A stretch of DNA of 64,000 bases from Zoroaster sp. YZ-2022 (Eukaryota; Echinodermata; Asteroidea; Forcipulatida; Zoroasteridae), in contig CM055831.1 of the NCBI GenBank assembly GCA_029582265.1, forward strand, positions 30,132,189-30,196,188, read 5' to 3'. The notes beneath the pieces were generated by a model that saw only the letters and a program-made list of their open reading frames with translations, ran no database searches and had not been told where the DNA came from. Below are positions 12,028-22,800 of the stretch, piece by piece. Made by a program: the position numbers and the translations under genes. Numbering within the stretch: the stretch's first letter is position 1; each line of letters starts with the position of its first letter.

Positions 12028-12115
12028 ATTGTACTTGCATCTCACTGTAAAGCGCTGTGATACTGTTTGTGTAAGAGCGCTATATAAATGCCTTCATTGT
12101 ATTGCATTGTTGTGG
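12028..12115 (+). repeat. SINE/LINE-type 3' tail fragment
   Basis: AGCGCTGTGATACTG then AGAGCGCTATATAAATGCC, followed by a short simple repeat (ATTGTATTGCATTG). This resembles the 3' ends of animal SINEs and their partner LINEs. Only the tail is recognisable, with no tRNA-like head nearby. Confidence 0.45.
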
Positions 12116-12233
12116 GTATACTCACGGGGGGTGGGGTTAGGGAGTTGAATCCCCCTCCCATGGGCCCGGCCGAACAGAGATACCCCATCATCATTTTGCA
12201 GCTCTCTTAGACCAAGTGCAATAACGGAGTGTA

Positions 12234-12603
12234 TGGCCCCCCAAAAAAGTCTCTGATTACTGGTCACCAGTCGGCTTCATAATCGGTGCGGTGGCGCGCC
12301 TTTATTTTTAAATTTATTTAATATTTTTTATGCCAACAGGGAAATACGTGATACATGTATACGCGGGGACCAGATTTTCCATATACAAAGTATGGTGGCT
12401 AAGAGAGGCCTCGCAAATTTGGAAAACGTTCATACCCCTATGCGAAAAAGTCGTTTAAAACACAGTACGGCAGAATTCCAATCGATCCAGCAATTTTGGC
12501 CGCAATTGGACGTCGTTTCATAGAAAAAGAAGAAAACTCAAAATGCTGACGCGCGGGTCTGAGGCGACGCACGCAGACCAGAAACCGGAGTCTTTTTTTT
12601 TGC
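12234..12603. mobile_element. MITE with AGTCTCCGGTTTCT ends, copy c
   Basis: A full, uninterrupted copy. The left end is CCCCCCAAAAAAGTCTCTGA; the right end AGAAACCGGAGTCTTTTTTT is its imperfect inverse. The interior runs opposite to copies a and b. The intact stretch ATACGTGATACATGTATACG provides the empty site for the element nested in copy a. Confidence 0.75.
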
Positions 12604-12834
12604 CTTACCAAAAAAGGGAGAAAAAAATTAAATTAAGAAAACTGGAACTGGACACTTATTTGTTTGGCCTAAGTTGCCTAATAATATCAACACCACTGGT
12701 ATTTGAAAGGATCCTCAACATGACGAAATACCCTTTTTTCTAATTTTCATCGGTGCCTTTTATATTTCATATAATTGAAGTAATTAAGTTTTATTATTAT
12801 TATTTTCCAATAAGTCATTTCATACACTCTTAAA

Positions 12835-13484
12835 ACTAAAGTGTTGAATCAACCTTACAAGAGTTCGGTGAGTGACAACACTTTATAAAGTTAAATTCAA
12901 CTCAAAGAAAGTGTTGAATTAACACGGAGTCAAGTTAAGTCTAACTTTATCAATGTTAATTCAACACTTTTAAAAGTTAAATCCAACTTTATAAAGAGTT
13001 GTCCCTGTGTTAAATGTTGATTTAACACTTTTTTAACTTAAAAATTTAAGAGTGGGGGTAGAATGTCGTATCCGACCGCCACTTTTTTTCATTAATTAAT
13101 TTTTTAATTAAATATAACCAATAATGTAATCTTAGGCCTACACAGTAAGGTGGAGAACATATGGATGATGATGGACATATACTTCAAATTATTCCAGGAT
13201 ATTTATTTCATGAAAAATCAGGCATTTTTGGTATACGATGACTTCCTCAGTCATGTCAGTCTGATCTTGTCAACTCCCCCTTCTATTTTCTGAAGGGGAG
13301 GATTTTTTTAGAAGGGAAATCAAGTCCGAAAACCATCATAAAAGTGGATTTTAAAGGTAGTTTTCGCTTTCTGTACCCCAAAAAATCGATGGAATAATTT
13401 TTTTAACTGGTTAGTGGTTGTAAAAAAAATTCCAAAAAAACCTTAAAAAGTGGCGGTCGGATACGACATTTTTTCCTAAGAGTG
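12835..13484. mobile_element. TA-flanked MITE with CACTCTTAAA ends (split)
   Basis: Starts CACTCTTAAAACTAAAGTG after TA at 12833 and ends TTTAAGAGTG. The interior consists of repeated AGTGTTGAATYAAC motifs in both orientations. Its right tip is duplicated around the inserted element 13055-13476. TA at 13485 closes it. The TA duplication would fit a Tc1/mariner-type MITE (inference). Confidence 0.65.
13055..13476. mobile_element. Nested element with TGTCGTATCCGACCGCCAC ends and 8-bp duplication
   Basis: Inverted termini (GGGGTAGAATGTCGTATCCG; right end GGTCGGATACGACATTTTTT) are flanked by exact TAAGAGTG copies at 13047-13054 and 13477-13484, the tip of the host MITE. Related copies sit at 16024-16782. 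An 8-bp duplication with GG-starting termini could fit hAT, P or Merlin groups. No transposase is visible. Confidence 0.8.
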
Positions 13485-13501
13485 TATAATTTGTATATCT
13501 A

Positions 13502-13755
13502 GACCATGTGACTTGTGAGAGTACCAGGGTGATTTCCCGCCTGACAAAAGTGTGTGTATTTGTATGCAGAGTTTGTATATTTTGTACTTCTCCACATAAA
13601 AACAATATATATATTTTTAAATTTTCAGATGAATTTCTGCTGACATCTCAAAAAAGTATCAGATTTTATGATTTCTTGTACATTTTGGGGAGTTTGGCCT
13701 TTGGGGTTCTTTCGTAAACAAATGATGTCATTGGTGACATCATCTATAATGTTAA
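13502..13755 (+). repeat. Dispersed repeat, copy 2 (partner at 10062-10345)
   Basis: Same ordered blocks as 10062-10345. This copy is better preserved at its right end (GATGTCATTGGTGACATCAT). No coding is assigned to the 69-residue ORF across it. Confidence 0.7.
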
Positions 13756-14046
13756 TGAATTTATTACGGCAACGTGGTTAATTAATATCCTTACAAGTGT
13801 TTAACAATGCAAATGCTTGAATATAATTTACTTAATTGTTTCAAGGGGAAAATGTATAGGCCGAGTAATTAAACAAAAAATGTCTGTGAGATAATGGCCA
13901 AACATAGGACTTGTATCTTTAAATTAACGGGAAGCCTTTATTTTCCCATGGGATATTTCTCATGGGAAAGTCAACTGCACACGGGGAAATACATACTTCT
14001 GTACGTGTGGACAACATTTCTGGAGATTTTTGATGAGTTAAATTAA

Positions 14047-14226
14047 AGGGGCAGTATCGTCACGATCAGAGCATTCTTTCGACAGGGCATGGAATCGATA
14101 TCCTAGTTTAAGATTAACACAGTGACTGAAAATTACTGGTAATGTGGAGTATTATGGTAGTCACTGAGTTAATATAAAACAAGCATTCCGATTCCATGCC
14201 CTGTTGATCGTGACGATACTGCCCCT
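14047..14226. mobile_element. TTAA MITE, family i, copy 4
   Basis: TTAA at 14043-14046 and 14227-14230. Near-perfect terminal inverted repeats: AGGGGCAGTATCGTCACGAT and ATCGTGACGATACTGCCCCT. This is the best-preserved copy for defining the family ends. Confidence 0.88.
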
Positions 14227-14379
14227 TTAATTTGACCGTGAAAAGGACCGCCATCACATTACGCACGCCCTTGTCTTTGACTTCATAGGATGGCAGTGGG
14301 AGTTTTCAGTTTAAGGCCTTTTTGTATTCTGTACAAATTATAAATAATTCCTTTTTGAAAAATAATAATTTGTATTTAA

Positions 14380-14584
14380 AGGGACAATATCGTCACGATC
14401 AACAGCCAACAGGGCATGGAATCGGAGTGCTGGTTTTAGATTAAGTCAATGATTGAAAATAATTCCCTGGCCCACATGATGATAAGGTCATAATTGCTGC
14501 TGCATAACTGAGCCATCTTAAACTATGACACCGATTCCATGCCCTGTTGAAAGTCTGCTCTGATCATGACGATATTGTCCCTTT
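14380..14584. mobile_element. TTAA MITE, family i, copy 5
   Basis: TTAA at 14376-14379 and 14585-14588. Termini AGGGACAATATCGTCACGAT and CATGACGATATTGTCCCTTT. It lies only about 150 bp from copy 4, in the same family but with about 10% different sequence, so it is not a recent tandem copy. Confidence 0.85.
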
Positions 14585-14588
14585 TTAA

Positions 14589-15681
14589 GGAATAAATTAT
14601 CATTCACGATCCGTTGCTGCAGCCTAAAACGACAATCCGGCTACGCGCGCCCCGCCCCGTAGGACAAAGTACAACTTGGGGGAAGGAAAAATAATGTCAG
14701 AGCCGTATGATATGGTAAATTGGTAGTGCGCCCTCACTTTTATTCGAAAAGTGTAAAAACTGTGTAAATCGCGCCTGTTACTTGTCTAGCTCCCGTCTCG
14801 TCCTCTCCATAACGCTGCACATTACTGCACGAACGCCAACCATTACTGTTCCAACCTCGTTCCCACAATGATCGACCTCTTAATGTACTTGCAGTGGGTG
14901 TGAGCAAGTTGTTAGGGACGTACAAATATCGTGTGCACACAGCATGCACAGCATGCATGGATTATTGGGACCGAGCACCAGTCCATTTTCGTTTAAAATT
15001 AAATACATCCGCTTTTCCAAGTAGTGCCAAATCATAATTGTTAAAGAATAAATTTAATAATTCAGGTGTTAAAATGTATTTTTTGCATCATTTGTGTTTC
15101 ATTTCAATTCTTTTATTAATTTTAAATCAAGGAAAACGTTAATTTCATCATAAAATGTGGGAGAATATACTGTAAGCGGTGTGATCTGATGTTGGTAGTG
15201 CGGCTTTATTTACCTATCTGGCGTTCATGGCGTTTGTGTACACCAGGCTAGACGTCTAAAAATGTGACTTGTCTGGAACAATATTACCGTGGAATATATA
15301 CTTGGTTAGCCGCGTTTACACGCTGGAAAATTATTAATGAAAAGGTAGGAAATAATGTCTGTCTCACATTTATCTTATCCATGAATGAAACTTAAAATAA
15401 ATACATTTTAACCATTGCATTTGTCAATGCAATGTGATGGAGTCCCAAAATAGAATTTGGGTTGGTCGTTGTATGTACATGTACTGTACATACGAATTTT
15501 ATGCATGATTGAAATGGGAGACCAAAGGCAAAGTGAAGCAACATTGGTCGTTGGACCATAAAATAACCTGGACTGGAGTTCTTATTAGTGTTTCCTGTTT
15601 ATTTTGCCAGATACTTATTTTCAATATTCAAATGGCAAAATGCATTGCCAATTACTTGAATTGTTAATGAATGTTAAACTG
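14589..15681. other. Unassigned stretch
   Basis: No gene, splice-supported exon or terminal repeats recognised. It contains a somewhat GC-richer patch near 14620-14690 and scattered GTACATGTAC motifs. The ORFs here are short and lack family resemblance. Confidence 0.5.
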
Positions 15682-15685
15682 TTAA

Positions 15686-15918
15686 ATAAACCCTTTCACG
15701 GTAGGCTACTAATAATATGCGCCATGTTTTTGACGGGGCAAAATTGTTTATTTCGAACATTCGTTGCCGTCTGCAACCCAGTGCTCGAACTTCACGCACG
15801 CGTCTGGAATGTACGTGAAGTTCGAGCGCTGGATCGCAGACGGTAGCGAGTGTTCGAAATAAACAATTTTTGCCCCGTCAAAAACATGGCGCATATTACC
15901 GTGAACTGAAAGGGTTTA
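15686..15918. mobile_element. TTAA-flanked near-perfect hairpin element
   Basis: Flanked by TTAA at 15682-15685 and 15919-15922. Left and right halves are inverse copies over about 100 bp, containing TTTTTGACGGGGCAAAATTG and its complement, and paired GTTCGAGC and GAAGTTCGAGC blocks around the centre (CGCGTCTGGAATGTACG). Fragments of the same family lie at 15987-16023 (after TTAA) and about 16545-16675. Non-coding. Confidence 0.75.
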
Positions 15919-15986
15919 TTAAACTAAGTTAGGCCTAGCCTACATTATTAATGTTCGTTATGTTAGATGAAGATGGTTAACGTTAA

Positions 15987-16023
15987 TAAACCCTGTCACC
16001 GTAATGTTAATATGCGCTATGTT
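15987..16023 (+). mobile_element. Left tip of a second TTAA hairpin element, truncated by insertion
   Basis: TAAACCCTGTCACCGTAATG follows TTAA (15983-15986) and matches the left arm of 15686-15918, then stops at ATGTTTTTA where the next element begins. Confidence 0.6.
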
Positions 16024-16856
16024 TTTAGGAAAGAATGTCGTATCCGACCGCCACTTTTTAAGGGGTTTTTGGAATTTTGTTGCAACCACTAACCAGTTTT
16101 AAAAAATGATTCTATCGATTTTTGGGGGTACAGAAAGTGAAAACTATTTTTAAAATCTACTTTTATGATGGTTTTCGGACTTTATTTCCCTTCTAAAAAA
16201 ATCTTCCCCTTCAGAAAATAGAAGGATCTTATTATAGTTGGCACTGCGCATGCACAATGACCGTGTTGGTCACTAACGGGAGAGTTGACAAGATCAAACT
16301 GACATGACTGAGGAAGTCATCGTATACCAAAAATGGGGTAGAATGTTGTATCTGACCACCACTTTTTCTCATTAAATTTAACAAATAATGTAATCTTACC
16401 TACCTAGTAAGGTAGAGAACATACGGATGATGATGGACATATACTTCAAGTTATTCCAGGATATTTATTTCATGAAAAATCAGGCGTTTTTGGTATACGA
16501 TGACTTCCTCAGTCATGTCAGTCTGATCTTGTCAACTCCCCCATAAGTGACCAACACGGTCATTGTACATGTGTGAAATTCAAGCAATTGGTCACAAATG
16601 GCAATGATTGTTTGAAATAAACAATTTCCCCCGTCAAAAACATGAGGCATATTAATTAAGCATATTAAGTTTTCGCATTCTGTACCCCAAAAAATCGATA
16701 GAATCATTTTTTAACTGGTTAGTGGTTGCAAAAAAATTTAAAGCCTTAAAAAAGTGGCGGTCGGATACGACATTCTTTCCAAGGTCAACATGGATGTGGA
16801 ACCCAACCGCCACTTTTCTCGTTCATTATAACCAATAATGTAATCTTACCTGCTCA
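16024..16856. mobile_element. Composite of TGTCGTATCCGACCGCCAC elements
   Basis: The outer ends GGAAAGAATGTCGTATCCGA (16024) and CGGATACGACATTCTTTCC (ending about 16782) are inverse copies. Inside, 16024-16338 is a right-half copy in inverted orientation and 16336-16782 a forward copy (GGTAGAATGTTGTATCTGAC), making a large inverted duplication. The forward copy contains a fragment of the TTAA hairpin family at about 16545-16675. A further left-end fragment (CCGCCACTTTTCTCGTTCAT) runs to 16856, where a family ii MITE starts. No target duplication is readable. Confidence 0.65.
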
Positions 16857-16860
16857 TTAA

Positions 16861-17164
16861 CCCTCCTATGCCCAGGCTGAAATTTGGCCCAGTCAGCACG
16901 GCACTCACAGACAGTCACTTGAGTATTTTTGGGTGCATTTCCAATTGGTAGGTCAAACCACAGAGTCGCACACAGCTGTGTATGAGTGCACTGCACAAAG
17001 TCAATGAGTTGGGAGTTACATACAAATTTTGAGTGTCTTTGGGTTTGACCTCCTATCACACAGCCACATGTGTTTGCATGTATTTGAGTGCACTATACAA
17101 AGTCAATGGGTTAAGAGAGACATACAAATTTTGAGTGTCTTTGAGTGTTAAACCTATAGGAGGG
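16861..17164. mobile_element. TTAA MITE, family ii ends, distinct interior, copy b
   Basis: TTAA at 16857-16860 and 17165-17168. Ends CCCTCCTATG and CCTATAGGAGGG. The interior has inverted and direct copies of CATACAAATTTTGAGTGTCTTTG and shows no similarity to the 318-bp type, so only the termini are shared. Confidence 0.8.
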
Positions 17165-17168
17165 TTAA

Positions 17169-17259
17169 TTCTAACCACCCCAAATCCATCAAAATCCCCC
17201 AAGGGGCACTTTTTGGGAAAAATTCAGCACTGTTGGAAACTGGTACTTTCACCTCTTCA
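17169..17259 (+). mobile_element. TTAA MITE, family iii fragment
   Basis: CTAACCACCCCAAATCCATC, then GGGGCACTTTTTGGGAA and ACTGGTACTTTCACCTCTTC match the left portion of the copy at 18392. The right part is missing, and the sequence passes directly into a family i end. Confidence 0.6.
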
Positions 17260-17260
17260 A

Positions 17261-17291
17261 ATGCCCTGTTGATCGTGACGATACTGTCCCT
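17261..17291. mobile_element. Right tip of a family i MITE
   Basis: GCCCTGTTGATCGTGACGAT ACTGTCCCT, followed by TTAA (17292-17295). The left part is absent. Confidence 0.65.
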
Positions 17292-17321
17292 TTAATTAAG
17301 AATGTTACTTATGTACACCCC

Positions 17322-17436
17322 TCCTGAGGACAATCAGAGCATACTGATCGAAATGTCGAGTTGTACCTCCAGTTCTTTTCAGAACTAATTACTACTCAAT
17401 TGAGAATTTCACATGGTGTCACCGCAATTAGTCTTT
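17322..17436 (+). mobile_element. 115-bp short element with 14-bp target duplication
   Basis: An exact 14-bp direct repeat, CTTATGTACACCCC, flanks the insert (17308-17321 and 17437-17450). The insert begins CCTGAGGACAATCAGAGCAT, contains a hairpin (ATCAG and CTGAT) followed by CGAAATGTCGAG, and ends with ACATGGTGTCACCGCAATTA. Related sequence occurs inverted at 32003-32122 and partly at 23938-23990 and 47569-47690. A long duplication points to retrotransposition. I suspect a terminal piece of a Penelope-like or other retroelement, but no coding remains to prove it. Confidence 0.65.
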
Positions 17437-17536
17437 CTTATGTACACCCCCCCCCCCAAAAAAAAACAAACAAACAAACTTCACTAAGTATTAGAGTGGA
17501 TGTAGACTATAATGGAGGGGGGGGGGGAATTAAATG

Positions 17537-18230
17537 GAAATTTCAATGACTGTGTTCTACTTCAGGTGTATTCGTTGGATAACATCAGCCAGGGAACTAG
17601 AAACCTTTTCCATTATGCCACTACATAGATCAGGAACCTTGTGTACGTATTGTTGTGTATGATGAAGAATTGTACAATGGACAAAGATAGTACAGTTGAA
17701 TGATATTTGCCGGTGCATGATGTGACATGGTTCAATGAATAGCCACAGGCAATAGGAATACGAGTACAAATTTCACCTTGAACCTCATTACAGTTATTCT
17801 ATATGGTCTGCCAGTGACTGGCAGCTTGATGGGTAGTGGGTAACATCAATTGTATTTGTTTATAAAATGCATTATGATCAGATGAATTTAACAGTTTTAT
17901 AAATTCTGTGAAAAATCATCGGTATGGCATCAGTGACCATAAAGCACCTGCCTATTTTGTCATAAATTATTTTTGTACATTTCATTTTTATTTGTCATAT
18001 AACAATACAACCATACAAAAATCGATGTAAATGACATTTACTATAATGGCAAAAGATTTATAAAAGATAAGCATGGTTACCATGTTGCGATTAACACATG
18101 ATGCAGTGACATCCACTCATCTCAGGGTAAAGAAAACTCTCATAAGACATTAAAACGAATTTTTTTTACTGGTACCGGCTGAAGGAATCAGTCCAAAATT
18201 GTATAAAAAAGTTGCAAAGTGTGGTACCCT
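17537..18230. other. Unassigned stretch
   Basis: A tract of C then A (17447-17465) and G-rich GGAGGGGGGGGGG (about 17515) precede this. Within it I see no exon with family resemblance, no terminal repeats and no tandem arrays. Confidence 0.5.
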
Positions 18231-18234
18231 GTGC

Positions 18235-18836
18235 CCGGAAGTCCGGAAGACGATACATAATACGAGTGTGCATTGGTAGTACACACATTCTTTTCACTAC
18301 TTCCGGCATACCGTTGTGTGTAATTTAACCTAAATTCCTTGATTTTAACATTTATAAGCGATTCTTGAGGCAGAAATTTACTTTACGTTAACCACCTCAA
18401 ATCCATCAAAATCCTTCAAGGGGCACTTTTTTGGAAGAATTCGGCACTTTCAGAAACTGGTACTTTCACCTCTTCAAATGGGGCAAAAGTACAAGAAGTA
18501 CAGGCCATAAGTGCTGAATATGAAAGATCAACGAAAATGCATGGTGCATTTTGAAGATAAGGGCTTGTTTCCAAAAGTGCACTGATGGATTTTGGAGGAT
18601 TCAGGAAGGTTCCTAGCCAGAATACCTAGGGGGTTAGGGTTCAGGAAGGTTCCTAGCCAGAATACCCATAGGGGGTTAGGGTTCAGGAAGGTTCCTAGCC
18701 AGAATACCTAGGGGGTTAGGGTTTTAAGCAAGTCCCGTGCTTTCTAATTACTTGCATAAATCCTTAAAGAAAAGGGTGGTCAGTGCATTTCCAATGGGCT
18801 TCTGATGATCGTTGGAGCCAGCACGTGGAATTACAT
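18235..18836 (-). repeat. Parent element of the satellite, copy 2, with one ancestral unit (split)
   Basis: Read on the minus strand it matches 678-863 (GTGCTGGCTCCAACGATCAT at about 18803-18822; TCTGCCTCAAGAATCGCTT at about 18355-18373), then passes into ACACACAACGGTATGCC and TACTACCAATGC. This is a single unit of the satellite without the 13-bp block AGCTTTGGAATAG, and it continues into unrelated sequence. It is interrupted by the family iii MITE 18392-18723. Confidence 0.82.
18392..18723. mobile_element. TTAA MITE, family iii, copy a, with end-proximal tandem repeat
   Basis: TTAA at 18388-18391 and 18724-18727. The sister copy of the host repeat (near 790-800) has a single TTAA there, confirming insertion. 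The left end is CCACCTCAAATCCATCAAAA. The right side has three 40-42-bp units (CAGGAAGGTTCCTAGCCAGA plus a GGGGGTTAGGGTT end), so the terminal segment itself has been tandemly copied. Confidence 0.82.
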
Positions 18837-18928
18837 CACACACCAACAGGATAGAGTTGGTGCACCAATGGATAGACAATTAAATGAGTTGTAAGTTATT
18901 CAGCACATTTCCACGTGTTGTACATTAA

Positions 18929-19246
18929 CCCTCCTACAATCAGTGCAATTTTTGAAACGACCCATTCAAGCCACTCCAAGCCATTAGCTGTTGCCAATGG
19001 CCTACTATGATTACCCTTCTGTGCACTGTCACACCACTGAGATTGCAGGGTAAAGTGATCTCCCATCGATACATGGCATGGCCATACTAATATGTTCAAA
19101 TATTTACAGTGGCCTTGGGTGGCACTGGGTTGATTTTGTAAGATTACTTGGAAAGGACAGGCTTGTACAATAATGTACATGTATGTACTGAAGGTTGCTA
19201 AAGAACAGAATTTAGTGGATCGGAGTGGCCTCCATGTGTAGGAGGG
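18929..19246. mobile_element. TTAA MITE, family ii, 318-bp type, copy c
   Basis: TTAA at 18925-18928 and 19247-19250. Ends CCCTCCTACAATCAGTGCAA and TCCATGTGTAGGAGGG. Further copies lie at 27693, 30102 and 32640. The interior AGATTACTTGGAAAGGACAG is conserved among them. Non-coding. Confidence 0.88.
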
Positions 19247-19351
19247 TTAATCACAACTCCATTCGAAGCATTTCTCAAGCACGTCAATTAGTAATTTCAA
19301 ATGCCGTTAATAAGATGCAATTGTGGAAGAGCTAAACAGAGATTATGTTAA

Positions 19352-19606
19352 TTGTCGGCTGAGGTGCATATCCTGGTGAAACTGTTATCATATCGTGATA
19401 AAATTAACATAATGAAACAAGCCAAATCTGCTCTTAAGGATGTTGGTCATTTTATCATCGATGACCTCACCAAAGCTGACCTGGCTGAGAAAAAGAAGTG
19501 GGCTAAACAAGTTAAGGAACTGTACGATAAAGGAAACAAACTTAAATTTTCTGCTGGGAAATGGCGTATGAATGGCCAGCCCTTCACATTTCGGGAAGCT
19601 GTTTAG
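19352..19606 (+). pseudogene. LINE ORF1 C-terminal remnant
   Basis: An 84-residue open frame ending in a stop. From residue 12 it reads SYRDKINIMKQAKSALKDVG, then an acidic IDDLTKADLAEKKKW and a basic region with KFSAGKWRMNGQPF. This lysine-rich layout (RDK, then K.A...LK, then LT..D..EKKKW, then a short beta-rich KWR tail) is what I know from the RNA-binding C-terminal domain of LINE ORF1 proteins. The upstream part of ORF1 is lost. The start codon is arbitrary, since the frame is entered from truncated sequence. It lies about 270 bp before ORF2, as expected for a two-ORF LINE. Confidence 0.65.
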
Positions 19607-19873
19607 AAATTTACTCAACAAATGCCTGATTATAATATTGTAATATTTGATTACTTCACTGTGTTTGAATTTATGTTAGTCCTCTAGCTGTGAGATCTGG
19701 TCGGATCTGGTGCAAGCACTTACTTATTTCTTCTTGTTTATTTTTCCTTGCTGTCTAGTCTAAAAATTAGTTTTCCCTGTTTCTGTCTATTTTTGCTAGT
19801 GTCTTCTCTGTTTCTCCCACCAATTACCACGATTTCCACTGTTTCCCCACCCCTATTTTTGTCTTATTCCCAT

Positions 19874-22800
19874 ATGCCTGCCAAATTTCCATGTAATGTC
19901 TGTAATAACCCGGTTAAATCTAATCAAAGTGGTATTTTTTGTAATTCTTGTAATTTTTGGGTACATCTTAGATGTACCGACTTATTCTGAGTTTTATAAA
20001 TTAGCTAATAACGATGACCATTGGTTTTGCCCATCATGCATCTCTAGTATCTTTCCTTTTAATAATTTAGATTCCACAGAATTTAAAGATGTGTTTACTG
20101 ATATTAATCTGTATAATTATGTTTCCAGTGATTTGCATGTTAATACTCCTGAGTTACATTTAGTTGAAGACCCCAACAATCCGGTTCATAATGTTAGTAA
20201 TTCATGTTATTATTCTTACAATAAGTTCTTGAATTCCCTCAATCAAGAATCCTCTGAAGTATTTTCACTTATGCATCTAAACATTAGGAGTCTAACTAAA
20301 AATATTGACTCTCTCAGAATGTTACTCCACCAATTAAATCATAATTTTTCTATTATTGGTTTGTCTGAAACCTGGCTCAAGGAAGAGTCTGGTACTGGTA
20401 GTTATCTTAATTTACCAGGGTATATCCTTGAGACCATAAATAGGGATCACAAAGCTGGGGGCGGCGTAGCTCTTTATATTTCTTCTGACCTAACTTATTT
20501 ACCTAGGCCGGATTTATGCATTTCTGTTGACTCCCTTGAATGTTACTTTGTAGAAATAATATCTTGTAAACATAAGAATATCATAGCAGGTGTTGTTTAT
20601 AAGCCCCCAAATGCTAATTTTAATGATTTTATAACGTGTTTCCATAACTTGATCCAACGTATAACCAACGAAAATAAGTCTTGTTTAATTTCTGGTGATT
20701 TTAATCTAAACCTGATTGATTGTGATCATCGCAGCCAGCCACAGGAATTCTTGGATTTGATTTTTCCTCAGCTTGCATACCTCTTATTAATAAACCAACT
20801 AGGATCACGTAATCCTCTGCCACTCTCATCGATAATATTTTCACGAATATTTTACCTCCTCCTAAATCTGGTATTATTGTAACTGATATTTCGATCATTT
20901 TCCTATATTCACTTCCTTTTCATTCAATGCCAATCACTCTAGCTCTAAACCTGTCCCTACACATAATTACTCAATGGAAAATATTGATTATCTTAAAAAT
21001 GATCTGAATTCCTGTGACTGGTCAGATGTTCTTTGTACCTTAGATGTTAACATGGCCTTTACTAAATTTATGGATATTTTAACAGACTTCATGATAAGAA
21101 TATTCCTTTGAAGAACTTTAAGACTTCGTCCTCGTAAATTTATCCCCAAGTCTCCATGGATTTCTGTAAGCATGTGTAAATCTATCCATCATAAAAAATA
21201 AGCTGTATCGCAGATTTATTTCTCATCCCACCGACTCTAATCGTGCCATATATGTATAGCTATAAAAATATCTTGACTACTGTGATTCAGTAACTCTAAG
21301 CGTATGTATTATGCCAAACAGTTTGAAAGAAAAGGGTAATGTAAAAACACTTGGAAAAATTATCAACAGTGTATTAAAAAATAAAACCCTTCTAAATTGT
21401 CTTCCATTGATGTTAATGGTGCTGTGGTTAACAATTCACATTTTATAAGCGGATCATTTTAACACTTACTTTACAAACATTGGTGATAATCTTAGCAATA
21501 AAATCCCTCCTAGTGATCGTAACTTTCATGATTATCTTTAAATTCTAATTCAGCTCAATTTTCTTTGCTCCGGTTACTGAACAGGAAACTTTAGATATTG
21601 TTAACAATTTACCTAACAAAAAAGTTCAGGTCATGATCTTGTAAATAATTTTCTTATTAAATCTGTGATCCTTGCAATATCCATGCCCCTTACTTTCATT
21701 ATGAACCTTTCCTGTCTACTGGAGTTGTGCCTGATGATATGAAGATTGCCAGGATCACACCAATCTTCAAGAGGAGACACACAACAAGTTAATAATTATA
21801 GGCCTATCTCCGTTCTTACTTCATTTTCTAAAATCTTAGAACGTATTGTTTATACTGCGACAAATACATTTTTTGATAATCACAATATTTTGTCCGATTC
21901 TCAGTTTGGTTTTCGTGAGAAACACTCAACTTCTCACATAATTCTGCAGTTACTTGACAAAATTGCTAACAGTATTGATGATTCTTCTTACACACTTGGT
22001 ATATTCCTGGATCTCTCCAAGGCATTCGATACTGTTAATCATAAGATTCTTTTGTCTAAATTGGCTCATTATGGCATTAGGTATTGCCTTGAGTGGTTCA
22101 GGAATTACCTTACTAAACGCCATCAATTTGTTTCCATTAATGGTTGTGTCTCCTCTTGCAGAAATTTCCACGGTGTTCCACAAGGATCAATCCTTGGACC
22201 CCTGTTATTTTCAATTTATATTAATGATTTTGACAAATCCTCTAACTTACTATCATTTATTCTTTTTGCTGATGACAGTAATTTATTTTATACTCATTCT
22301 AATTTGAATGTACTCTTTGATACTGTTAATTTAGAACTCAATAATATCTCTAGTTGGATTAGGGCCAACAAGTTATCACTCAATATTAAAAAAACTAACT
22401 TTATGTTATTCAGCAAGAAAGTAATTCATCCCCTTCAGATTATCTATATTGACAATAATCAAATTCCTAGAACTGATTGTATTAAATTTTTAGGTTCTGT
22501 ATATTGACCAAGACCTCTCTTGGAAACAACATGTTAATTACTTATGTAAAATTATTTCTAGAAATGTTGGAATTATTAATAAGCTTAAGCATTTTTTTTT
22601 CCAGGGAGGTTCTGGTTACACTCTACAATGCACTTATTTTGCCCTATATTAATTATGGCATTCCAGCATGGGGAAATTCAGGAATAGTTCAAATCAACAG
22701 GCTATTGATCCTTCAAAAAAAAGCTTTTAGAATTATTAATCATACTGATTACTTGGCTCACTGTGACCCTCTATTTTACAAACATAATAGTCTTAAGATC

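Noticed and set aside
17322..17360. Hammerhead ribozyme core (CTGAGGA ... CGAAA) in the 115-bp element
   Set aside because: The core-like bases are present here and at 32083-32122, but stem I does not pair in either copy and stem II is off by one base at the GAAA side.
20701..22183. Minus-strand ORFs across the LINE
   Set aside because: Shadows of ORF2 in other frames.
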